This document shows positions 34,104-42,471 of a DNA stretch of 64,000 bases, one piece after another. The notes under the pieces are model-generated. The model was not told the DNA's origin and did no database searches. It saw nothing but the letters and a program-made list of their open reading frames with translations. Both the position numbers and the translations under genes were made by a program. The stretch comes from JAKACA01 sp963735115. Its GTDB lineage: Bacteria > Actinomycetota > Acidimicrobiia > Acidimicrobiales > Bog-793. Every line of letters starts with the position of its first letter. Position 1 is the first letter of the stretch. The stretch is from NCBI GenBank assembly GCA_963735115.1, contig CAVTJR010000003.1, forward strand, positions 372,001 to 436,000. The letters run 5' to 3'.

Positions 34104-34444
34104 GAGCCCGGGGCGACGATCATGCGCGGCCGGAACCAGGTGTCGCCCTCCTCCAAACCTGTCGGCGTCCGCCACGTCGCCATCCAGACGGCGTTGTTCC
34201 CACCCGCCGGGTCCTCATAGGGACGGTAGGCGTACTGTTCGACGATCTGAATACCGGTGGCAGAGGCCGGGCCATCGGGCAGCTGGTCGGGGTCGTAGTC
34301 GGGCACGGCGCTCATCCAGTACCAGTGGTCCGGGTCGATCTTCGAGATGCCGTCAGCTCCAGTGACCCAGTGCCGAAAGGTAACTTCGGCGCCTCGCGCC
34401 AGCATCAGCTGCGGCCACACCCAGACGTCGACCTCGGTGGCCAT
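34100..34444 (-). CDS. Small hypothetical protein in luciferase-like operon
   Basis: A 114-residue protein rich in Trp, Tyr and Pro: MATEVDVWVWPQLMLARGAE, then IDPDHWYWMSAVPDYDPDQLP and a NAVWMATWRTPTG stretch. The ATG overlaps the stop of the luciferase-like gene (TGATG), and its own stop overlaps the next start. No transmembrane segment or metal motif is seen. The aromatic-rich sequence and coupling to a flavin monooxygenase suggest a partner or substrate-binding role, but no family is recognised. Confidence 0.6.
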   Translation of the reverse strand: MATEVDVWVWPQLMLARGAEVTFRHWVTGADGISKIDPDHWYWMSAVPDYDPDQLPDGPASATGIQIVEQYAYRPYEDPAGGNNAVWMATWRTPTGLEEGDTWFRPRMIVAPGS

Positions 34445-35638
34445 CAGTCACTCCTCGGTGGCGTGGCGGAAACGGTGCTCACCGCGGCGTGATATTTGGC
34501 CGTGACCTCCTCGATCGCCTTCAGGTGCTGGGCGGCCATCTCCGGACGAGATGCTTTTGCCCGCGCCCTTGCCTGCGTCGTGCTCCGGCTCTGACCCTGG
34601 AACCGCGGGAAGACGTGCTGGCTGATCAGCTCGTAGCTGCGATGTGTGGCCGGCGGGTTCGCCCATTCGTGCGCCAGCAGCATGTAGCAGCCGAATCCGC
34701 CGTTGGACTGCTTCATCAGCCGCTCGACCTGAGCGGCGGCGTCCTCCACTGTCCCGATCGACCCCAGCCCGGTGTCGTTGACGAAGTCGATCATCTCGCG
34801 GACGTTGCCGCCGCCCACAGCCATCTGGGGGAAGGCGGCGACGGCTTGGAAGTACTCGAACCACTGCTCGATGCCGTACTCGACGTCGCGGTAGGCCTGT
34901 TCACGGGTCTCAGCGATGTGCATGAGGCCGACGAGGCGCCAATTCGCCCGGTCGACGGTGGTCCCGAAGTGGGCGGCACGCTCTTCGACGACATCCCAGT
35001 GCAGCGCCAGGGCGTCGAAGCCGACCGCCTGGGTGGCACCGATCGAGAGCAGCCCGATGCCGTGCTTGCCGGCGATCTGGGGGCCGGCGGGGGAGGCGAC
35101 GGCGGCGACGGACACGTCGAAGAGCGGATTGGAGTAGGGCCGAAGGTGGAGGCGGGCATCGCGCGAGATCCCAGCGCTCATTACGGAACGTGAGCGGCTC
35201 CTCGCTCCTCAGCAAATGCATGATGACGTCGACTCCGTCGGAGAGCAGCTCGCGCGTCTGGCCCTGGTCGAGCCCGATCATGGCGGCGTCGGTCGGTAGG
35301 GAGCCCGGGCCGAGGCCGAGCATGAAGCGGCCGCGCGTCAGGTGGTCGAGCAGTACGGCGCGCTCGGCGACCCAGAGCGGGTTGTGGTAGCTGACGCTCA
35401 CGACGCCGGTGCCAAGCTGGATGTGGCGGGTGCGTTGGGCGGCCGCCGCGATGAAGATCTCTGGGGAAGCGATGATCTCGCTGCCGGCCGAGTGGTGCTC
35501 GCCGATCCATGCCTCGTCCCAGCCGAGCCGGTCCAGATGCCCGATCAGGCCGAGGTCCCGCTCGAGGGCGAGCGTGGGGTTCTCCCCGGCCGGATGGAAG
35601 GGCGCCATGAAGATGCCGAAGCGAAGCCGATCAGCCAC
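34444..35638 (-). pseudogene. Luciferase-like flavin monooxygenase, one-base frameshift
   Basis: The N-terminal part (35638 to about 35165) has FGIFMAPFHPAGENPTLALE, DEAWIGEHHSAGSEIIASPE and GTGVVSVSYHNPLWVAERA, all typical of bacterial-luciferase-like (LLM) monooxygenases close to limonene-monooxygenase-type proteins. The C-terminal part continues in another frame from RDARLHLRPYSNPLFDVSVA. Removing one base at about 35164, inside a GCGCG run, joins them as WDLRDARLHL and gives 397 residues. The enzyme would use reduced FMN or F420. It heads an overlapping operon with two small genes of unknown function. Either a real inactivation or a sequence error; intact downstream coupling favours error. 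Confidence 0.8.
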
Positions 35639-35719
35639 CCGAGGTCCCCCTTCGGTCGCACGCCCGCGTCTCCGCGACGCTACCGCTCCTCTCGGCCGTC
35701 AGCCAAGGGACGAGCTCAC

Positions 35720-36766
35720 TCACGACGTGCTCGTCGGCACGGACGCAAGTCCGCTCAGCCACTCCGCCACGACGTCGCCCACGAGGGCGAGCGGACTGGC
35801 GATGGCGCTGGGCTCGTCGAAACGCTCGCTCAGGCTCACGACAGCGAGGCCGCGCTCGGCGGCCGCCCGCGCCCCGGGGGGGCTCACCCGCCCGGCAACG
35901 CACAGGGTCGGGCGCCCGCCGGCGCGAGTGAGCACTTCGCCGACGACCTTGCCCAGGAATGACTGCTCGTCGAGGCACCCCTCGCCGGTCACGATGGCGT
36001 CGGCAGCGCTCAGGCTGTCGTCGAGCCGGACGAGGGAGGCGACCAGCTCGAAACCGGACACGAGCTTGCCGCCGATCGCCGCCAACCCGCCGGCCAGGCC
36101 GCCGGCGGCTCCTGAGCCTTCGACGGAGCGCACGTCGAGGCCGAATTCGGCCGCGTAGCGATCGGCCAGGGCACGCAGCCGACGTTCGAGGACCCTCACC
36201 TGCGCCGGGGAGGCGCCCTTCTGCGGGCCGAACCGGCGGGCGGCTTCGAGAAACCTCACCCGCACATCGCAGGCGACGACGATCTCCACGCCCGCCAGTT
36301 GCGCCCTGTCCCCCAGCACCTCGAGTGCGCCCGCCCCGCCGTCGGTCGTGGCCGAGCCGCCGCATCCGACGACGAGGCGTCGCCCGCCAGCCCTGACGGC
36401 CGCCACCATGAGCTCCCCCACGCCTCGCGTGGTGGCGGCGACGGCGTCGTTGCGCTCCCGGCCCCCCGCCAGCACCAGACCAGCCGCCTGCGACATCTCG
36501 ATGACTGCGGTAGGAACCCCGCTGCTGTCGAGCGGCGTTTCGTCAAAACGCCATGATGCCGCCACCTTGTTCCCGAGAGGCCCGGTGACGACAGTCTCGC
36601 GGTTGGGGCCACCCACGACCCCAAGGAGCCCTTCGCCACCGTCGGACATGGGACGCTGGGCGCTTTCCCAGCCGCTGGCGAGCGCTCCGGCGGCCATGGC
36701 CGCCGCCAGGTGGGATGCCGTGGCCGTGCCCTTGAACTTGTCGGGCGCGGCAAGGAGAACAGGCAC
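35720..36766 (-). CDS. Glycerate 2-kinase
   Basis: About 348 residues from GTG 36766. The frame is open further upstream, but the conserved N-terminus APDKFKGTATASHLA begins there. Other family motifs are RPMSDGGEGLLGVV, GCGGSATTDGGAGALEVLG, RFGPQKGASPAQV and ADAIVTGEGCLDEQSFLGKV. It phosphorylates glycerate to 2-phosphoglycerate in glyoxylate/glycerate use. The start is uncertain because no good ribosome site is visible. It lies 13 bp after the GNAT gene on the same strand, so co-transcription is likely. Confidence 0.87.
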   Translation of the reverse strand: MPVLLAAPDKFKGTATASHLAAAMAAGALASGWESAQRPMSDGGEGLLGVVGGPNRETVVTGPLGNKVAASWRFDETPLDSSGVPTAVIEMSQAAGLVLAGGRERNDAVAATTRGVGELMVAAVRAGGRRLVVGCGGSATTDGGAGALEVLGDRAQLAGVEIVVACDVRVRFLEAARRFGPQKGASPAQVRVLERRLRALADRYAAEFGLDVRSVEGSGAAGGLAGGLAAIGGKLVSGFELVASLVRLDDSLSAADAIVTGEGCLDEQSFLGKVVGEVLTRAGGRPTLCVAGRVSPPGARAAAERGLAVVSLSERFDEPSAIASPLALVGDVVAEWLSGLASVPTSTS

Positions 36767-36779
36767 GGCCGGCTTCGTC

Positions 36780-37553
36780 TCAGCGGTCGGCAGAGCGACC
36801 GGCGTCTTCCGACGTTCCTGTGTCGAGGCGAGGTCTTGTGGCCTCCTCAGCGGCTTCCGGTACCTGCGCCGCAAGCAGCGGAGTGAGGTCGGGACCGAGT
36901 CCGAACAGCGGCAGGCACGGCTGCAGGTTGTCGATGACGATGTCGTCGCGCCGGAGCTGCTCGAAGCGTTCCCGCGAGATGCGGAACTTGCGGGACACGG
37001 CAGCCCGCCCTCCCGCACGTACCTCGATGCGCTGGCCGTTGTCCTCGTACCCGACGGCGCGAGAGACCCCCATCGACCGCACGTTGCCGTCGAAGGCCTC
37101 GCTGTGTGCCTCGTTCGCCCCTAGTCCTGCGAAGGCGAGGTGGAGCACGGCCGCCCGCATCTCCTTTCCAAGCCCGCGCCCTTGGGCGGAGGCCGCCAGC
37201 CACGAGCCGGTCGAGACCGAGCGCCGCAGCGGGAATCCTTGAGCGCCGACGCCTTGGCTGCCCACCACGTTGCCGTCCACGAGGACGGCCATGGCGAGCT
37301 GCCAGCTCTCGGGCGAGAAGTCGGACCGCTGGCGCCACCAGAACTGCATGGAGTGGCGCTCGCGCAGCGGGCTCGGCTCCGACAGCCAGTCGGCCTTGAA
37401 GTAGTTCTCGCCATCGGGGAACATGTCGGGCTTCGCTACTCGTGCCAGCTCGACGCACATCTCGTCGGTCGGCGGGCGAAGCTCGAGGCGGGGCGTCCGC
37501 ACGACGAGGTCGAACAACGGCCAAAACGGGTGTGCCATGCGAAAGTCTGCCAC
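36780..37553 (-). CDS. GNAT-family N-acetyltransferase
   Basis: A 257-residue protein of the GNAT (RimJ/RimL-like) type. It begins with VVRTPRLELRPPTDEMCVELARVA and has the acetyl-CoA loop SWLAASAQGRGLGKEMRAAVLHL (Q/RxxGxG/A) near residues 125-147, followed by NVRSMGVSRAVGYEDNG. The C-terminal 40 residues are non-conserved and acidic. Acyl acceptor unknown: an N-terminal amine of a protein or a small molecule are the usual choices. An in-frame ATG at 37538 is an alternative start. Confidence 0.83.
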   Translation of the reverse strand: MADFRMAHPFWPLFDLVVRTPRLELRPPTDEMCVELARVAKPDMFPDGENYFKADWLSEPSPLRERHSMQFWWRQRSDFSPESWQLAMAVLVDGNVVGSQGVGAQGFPLRRSVSTGSWLAASAQGRGLGKEMRAAVLHLAFAGLGANEAHSEAFDGNVRSMGVSRAVGYEDNGQRIEVRAGGRAAVSRKFRISRERFEQLRRDDIVIDNLQPCLPLFGLGPDLTPLLAAQVPEAAEEATRPRLDTGTSEDAGRSADR

Positions 37554-37657
37554 GTGCTGCCGGCGCTGCAGCCGGCGCGGGCGCCATCTGCTCTCGCAGA
37601 GGTGACCGAGCCCGACTCAGCCCGACGGCTCGTAGCGCTCATAGAGCGGCCGGAGCG

Positions 37658-38569
37658 TCAGGCACGAAACGGGGCGGCGGGGCCTTCGAGAAACGCCGCC
37701 ATGTTCTCGAGGCGGGCGCTGTGTTCGCTCCCGAGGGCGCGCTCGACGACGACGAACTCGTCGATCCCGAGGCTGTCGTAGGCGGCCAGCTGCTCGCCCA
37801 CCTCCGAAGGCGTGCCCACGAGGGTCGCCATGGCATGGGGGCGGGTCCTCCATTCGCTCAGCTCGGACCGATCCTCGGTGATGCGAAGGAGCGCCTGAGT
37901 TGAGCGCTGCAGCGTGGCGGGATCGCGCGAGATCGCCTCGCAGTGGGCGTCGAGCACGGAGAGCTTGTGCGCCATGGTCTCCGGGGTCCCCCAACAGTTC
38001 CAGATGTCAGCGTGACGAGCGGCGATCTTCATGCCCACGCGCTCACCGGAGGTGCCAAGGAGAAGGGGGAGACGAGCTTGCAGCGGCTTCGGCTCGCAGG
38101 GAGCGTCGGCGAGACGGTAGTAGCGACCCTCGAAGTTGGAGCGCTCCTCTCGCAGGAGCAGCCGGACGACATCGCATGCCTCCTCGAGACGCGCCAACCG
38201 CTCGGGGATCTCGTAGAGGTCGATGCCGTAGGCCGCGTGCTCGTTGACCTGCCAGCCGGCGCCGAGGCCGAGGACAAGGCGGCCCTGGCTGATGCGATCG
38301 GTCGTCGCCGCCATGTTCGCCAAGATGGCGGGGTGGCGGTAGGTGTTGCCGCTCACGAGAACGCCGAGACGTGCCCGCTCGGTGATCGCCGCCAGCGCCC
38401 CGATCGCCGTCCATGCCTCGAGGCGAGGGCCGAGACCGGGCGGCTCCTCGTTGGGCATGAAGTGGTCGGCGAGGTAGATGGAGTCCCAGCCGGCCGCATC
38501 GGCCGCCCGCGCCGTCTCGGCGACATCGGGCCAAGGATGCTCGGTACCGATCCAGATCACAAAGCGCAC
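37658..38569 (-). CDS. F420-type luciferase-like oxidoreductase
   Basis: A 303-residue TIM-barrel protein of the LLM F420-dependent family. It begins VRFVIWIGTEHPWPDVAETARAADAAGWDSIYLADHFMP and contains VLVSGNTYRHPAILANMAAT and ISQGRLVLGLGAGWQVNEH, the classical F420-binding signatures. The frame is open to 39058, but GTG 38569 gives the conserved N-terminus. Substrate unknown. Such enzymes are abundant in actinobacteria that make coenzyme F420. Its start is 11 bp after the stop of the YfhO-like gene, on the same strand. Confidence 0.88.
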   Translation of the reverse strand: MRFVIWIGTEHPWPDVAETARAADAAGWDSIYLADHFMPNEEPPGLGPRLEAWTAIGALAAITERARLGVLVSGNTYRHPAILANMAATTDRISQGRLVLGLGAGWQVNEHAAYGIDLYEIPERLARLEEACDVVRLLLREERSNFEGRYYRLADAPCEPKPLQARLPLLLGTSGERVGMKIAARHADIWNCWGTPETMAHKLSVLDAHCEAISRDPATLQRSTQALLRITEDRSELSEWRTRPHAMATLVGTPSEVGEQLAAYDSLGIDEFVVVERALGSEHSARLENMAAFLEGPAAPFRA

Positions 38570-38580
38570 GGCGGGCGAGC

Positions 38581-41433
38581 CTACCGGCCGACCTCCGTCA
38601 GGCGGAGACGCCGCCGCCTGCCACTCAGCCCGACGACGGCGAGAGCGGCGCATGCCATCCAACCGGCTGCAGCAAGGACGAGACCGACCTCGACTCGGGC
38701 CGAGTGGTAGTGCCACGTGAGGCGGTAACGCCCGGCAGGCATCTCCACACCTTGCAGGAGGCCGACCTGTTCGACCGGGCGGGAGCTCGGCGGCCCCAAG
38801 GTGCCGGAGGGGCTGACCGGCTGCAGCGTGACTGACCACCCAGGTGAGTACTGCTCGCTCCGCACGAGCAAGGCAGGACGAGGTGACTCGACGACCGTGA
38901 CGGGGTCCTCCCAGGCGGCGACCGGCGGGATGCTCACGGATCCCGCCACCGGTGGCGCCGTCGGCAGGGCCGCTGCCGGTGCCTCCAGCCAGGCGCCGCC
39001 GCGCGCTCGTGCGTCCCGGTAGAGCACGAGAGGGCCGATGTGCCCGTCGTAGGCCCAATGTGGCGGCTCGAGCAGGCCTTGCAGCAGCCCGTTGAGGGCG
39101 TAGCGAACGGTGCCGGAGGATGGCTGGTGCAGGGCCAACGGGGCCGTTGCGGCCTCGGCGGTGACGACGGCGGCGCCGACGACGGGAGCGCCTCCGGCGC
39201 CGCCGGCAGCCTGGGCGAGGACGGCGAGCGCCCCGCCTCCGGCCCGCACGGCAGCCGCCGGGAGTGGCAACGTCAGATCGAGGCCTGCGTGCAGGGTCCC
39301 GCTCACCTGGAGGCTGCGGCCGTCGGCGAGGCGCACGCCAACGCTCACCGGACCGGCGGGCAGCGGTCCGTAACGGCGGTCGAAGGCGAGGGTGACCGAG
39401 GTGATCACCGTGGGGGCTGGCAGTTGCCAGCTGGTGGCGGTGGGCCCGAGACGCCAGGGGCCGGCGGGCGGGTAGGGGGCGCGGGCGACGCCGCCGGGTT
39501 GGCGGTCGGCGGCGCTCGTGCCGATCGCCAGAGGTGGGCCGGGCGGAATCGGAATGGGCTCACCGGTTGACAGGACCGTCCCGAATTGCTCCGGCACGAC
39601 GATCGCAAGCCCGAGGTCGAGATCGTCGTAGGTGGAGCCGAGCAAGGCGGTTGGGAGGAGGTTCTCGACGTCATGGGTACCGGTGGCAGTGTCGTAAGCC
39701 GCCGGGACGGCGGAGCCGTAGCCCTGCACGGAGGTAACGGCATGCAGGAGCACGAGGTCGTTGACGCCGAGCTTGTCGGTGAGATACGGAGGATCGTCGA
39801 GCGCCAGCTGGTCTGGGTCGTCGATGGCGACCCGGCTGCCCGGCGGCAGGTGGGACATGAGGGCGCTCAGGGCGGGGTTGCTGACAGCGAGAGCCGAGAG
39901 CGGGACCGCTTGGTAGGAGGCCATCACGATGAAGAGGAGGGCGTCGGCGATCACGACGATGGCGGCGGCTCGTCGGCGGCTGGCCGTCGATCTCCAGCTC
40001 CTGCGGACGAGCACGAACAGGGCGGCGAGGGCGATGACAACGGCGGCGGCGTAGTACCCGGTCATCTCGAGAGGCAGCCGTGGCTGCAGGGTTGCCATGC
40101 CGAGCCACCGCTCCATCGGCCGCGTCCAGATGAACATCGCCAGCACCAGACCGACGACGGCAGCGATCGGGACGGCGCCGAGCCAGCGCTGGAGTCGCTC
40201 CGACGGCGCCGGCGCCACGACCTCCTGGTCAGCGGCGTTCGCTCGCAAGCCGTCGACGAAGATGGCCACTAGGGCCGCCAGGGCGAAGTCGGCGATGGCG
40301 GCGTTTCGGTTCTGGTCCCGCTGGCCGCCGTAGAGGGGAATGTGCACAAGGAGGTGGCCAAGGGGTGTCGTCGTCCCTGTCGTCAGCACGAGGCCGACGA
40401 GGAACATGACGTACCAGACGCCAAGGCCCTGGCGGTCTTCGCCCGCCCTCGCCCCCCTCCGCCGCCGAAGCAGCTTCGGGAGGAGGGCGAAGAGGGCGAC
40501 GAGGGGGAGGATGCCGACGGCGTAGGTGACTTCGGGCATGTTGAGCGAGCCGGCATAGACCGGCATGGCGAAGTTGCCGTTGCCGCCGATCAGGTACGGC
40601 ACGGCGAGCAGCGGCAGGTTGCTCCAGCCGAGCGAGTAGTAGCCGAAGAGCGCCAGTGTGCTCACCGATCGCTGTGAGGAGTGCAGATAACCGAGGCCGG
40701 GCAGCCATTGGACCGCACTGGCAGCGACCGCAAGGGCAGCGCCGGCGGCGAGGCTGGCAAGGGCTCGCAGACAGAGGTTTCGCTCCCGCCAGCACCGCGC
40801 CGCCAGGTAGATGACGGCGATGATGGCGTCATTGGAGACGGCTCGAGGGTCGCCGGCGAGCACGACGAGACCGCCGCCGGCACCGAGGAGGGCGATCCAG
40901 TGCCAAGAGCCGACCCCCGCCCGGGCGGCTCGAAACACCCCGTCGATCGCCAACAGGATCCAGGGCGCCATGGCCGTGCCCTGCACGAGGCCGAGATGGA
41001 CGCTCTGCCCGCTCACGAAACCCATCTCGCTCCACGTGAGCGCCCCCAACAACGAGGCAAGCGGCGAGCAGCCGGAACGCCGCAGGAAGAGGTGGAAGCC
41101 GACGCCACAGGCGATGCCGGTGACGACGACGTTCACCTCGTAGGCGGCCACCGACGGCAAGGCGGCGAACAGCCATGTCCCAGGGAACATCGCCCCGGCG
41201 TTCCAGCCAGCCAACAGGGGCACTCCGCTCCAGATGCCGGCGTCCCAAAGCGGCAGGCGGCCATGGGCGATCAGCTGACCGACAAGGACGCGAAGCGGGT
41301 AGTTCTGGGTGAGGTTGTCCCCGTCGAGAACGGGGTGACCGGCGAGCGCCCAGGGCACGTTGACGATGATGGGCACGAGCACGAGGACTGCAAGCGCCCA
41401 CCTGTCGGCGCGGGTCAGGCGGGCTCGCAGCAC
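38581..41433 (-). CDS. Large YfhO-like multi-spanning membrane protein
   Basis: A 950-residue protein. The first 500 or so residues hold about 11-12 hydrophobic segments, beginning with WALAVLVLVPIIVNVPWALA and then a periplasmic LDGDNLTQNYPLRVLVGQL loop with acidic residues. This is the layout of GT-C/YfhO-type membrane glycosyltransferase-like proteins. The second half is mainly extracytoplasmic, with Gly/Ala/Pro-rich beta domains (RYGPLPAGPVSVGVRLADGR), and closes with one TM segment, VGLVLAAAGWMACAALAVVGL, and basic residues. The likely role is transfer of sugars to cell-wall polymers or lipids; no donor is known. The divergent luciferase-like gene starts 163 bp away. Confidence 0.72.
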   Translation of the reverse strand: MLRARLTRADRWALAVLVLVPIIVNVPWALAGHPVLDGDNLTQNYPLRVLVGQLIAHGRLPLWDAGIWSGVPLLAGWNAGAMFPGTWLFAALPSVAAYEVNVVVTGIACGVGFHLFLRRSGCSPLASLLGALTWSEMGFVSGQSVHLGLVQGTAMAPWILLAIDGVFRAARAGVGSWHWIALLGAGGGLVVLAGDPRAVSNDAIIAVIYLAARCWRERNLCLRALASLAAGAALAVAASAVQWLPGLGYLHSSQRSVSTLALFGYYSLGWSNLPLLAVPYLIGGNGNFAMPVYAGSLNMPEVTYAVGILPLVALFALLPKLLRRRRGARAGEDRQGLGVWYVMFLVGLVLTTGTTTPLGHLLVHIPLYGGQRDQNRNAAIADFALAALVAIFVDGLRANAADQEVVAPAPSERLQRWLGAVPIAAVVGLVLAMFIWTRPMERWLGMATLQPRLPLEMTGYYAAAVVIALAALFVLVRRSWRSTASRRRAAAIVVIADALLFIVMASYQAVPLSALAVSNPALSALMSHLPPGSRVAIDDPDQLALDDPPYLTDKLGVNDLVLLHAVTSVQGYGSAVPAAYDTATGTHDVENLLPTALLGSTYDDLDLGLAIVVPEQFGTVLSTGEPIPIPPGPPLAIGTSAADRQPGGVARAPYPPAGPWRLGPTATSWQLPAPTVITSVTLAFDRRYGPLPAGPVSVGVRLADGRSLQVSGTLHAGLDLTLPLPAAAVRAGGGALAVLAQAAGGAGGAPVVGAAVVTAEAATAPLALHQPSSGTVRYALNGLLQGLLEPPHWAYDGHIGPLVLYRDARARGGAWLEAPAAALPTAPPVAGSVSIPPVAAWEDPVTVVESPRPALLVRSEQYSPGWSVTLQPVSPSGTLGPPSSRPVEQVGLLQGVEMPAGRYRLTWHYHSARVEVGLVLAAAGWMACAALAVVGLSGRRRRLRLTEVGR

Positions 41434-41595
41434 CTTGCGACGTTAGGTCGCCCAGGCGTCCGCCACGCGGCGGTCGGGCTGCCGCGCAGCCGAAAGGGCC
41501 TCGGCTCGGAGGCGCCAGCTGCCGGGAATGTCAGCGGCGCCGGGCGTCAATCCCGAGATCGTCAGAGGCGGCCTCGCACCATCTATCGTCTAGGC

Positions 41596-42455
41596 ATGAA
41601 GTACGGCGTCTTTCTCCCTCTTGTCGGCGAGCTGGCTGAACCGTCTCGTGCCGTCAACGTCGCACGAGAGGCCGAGGGCGCCGGCTGGGACGGGCTGTTC
41701 GTCTCGGACCTCGTCGAGTCCCGCGAGGGGGCGCGACGGAGTCGGACGCCTTCATCACCCTCGCTGCCATCACCTCGGTCACCACGAGGATGCAGCTCGG
41801 CCTCGTGACACCAGCAGCGGACCGCCGCCGGCCGTGGGTGCTGGCGCGCCAGTCGGCCGTGATCGACCATCTGAGCCAGGGGAGGCTGATCTTCGGGACT
41901 GGCGTGGGCCACGCCAGCTGGTACGAGGGTCTGACCGTTCCCGAGAGCGCAGCTCGCGGCGGCGAGGAGGACGCCCGCACCTCCCTGTTCGAGGAGTCAC
42001 TGGCCGTCCTGCTGCTCTGCTGGTCCGGCGATCCCGTGCGCCACGAGGGCAGGTGGATGCAGGTGGATTCGCCTCCGTTCCTTCCCACCCCGCTGCAGCG
42101 ACCCCGCGTGCCCGTGTGGGTGACGGCCGAGTGGCCGCGGCGCACCCCATTGCGCAGAGCCGCTCGCCTCGACGGCATACTCCCGGTCTTCACCGAGAAT
42201 CTGGACGCCCGGGTACCGCCGGACACGAAGGACGTGCGCGCGATCCGGGAGGAGCTCCGCAGACTCGATGCACCCGCGCACCACGACCTGGCGCTACGGG
42301 GGGTTCTCGGTCCGCGGTGGTCAGAGCAGTCCGTCGATCACCTGCGCGCTCTCGAGAACGCCGGGGCGACATGGTGGTTCGAGACGGTGGAGCCCGGCGA
42401 AGCGGCCTCCTCGGTCTTCGAGCGAGTCGCCGCCGGACCGCCAGAAGGTCACTGA
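41596..42455 (+). pseudogene. F420/FMN luciferase-like oxidoreductase, one-base deletion
   Basis: The first frame reads MKYGVFLPLVGELAEPSRAV and GWDGLFVSDLVESREG, then is lost after 41733. The rest, from about 41736, reads TESDAFITLAAITSVTTRM, LARQSAVIDHLSQGRLIFGTGVG and QRPRVPVWVTAEWPRRTPLRRAA. Both halves are typical of the LLM F420-dependent family. Total length 860 bp is one base short of a whole number of codons, so one missing base near 41734 (a GGGGGCGCG stretch) would restore a 286-residue product. A natural single-base deletion or a sequence error; the rest of the frame is clean. Confidence 0.8.
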
Positions 42456-42471
42456 AAGGCCGGGCTGTCCG

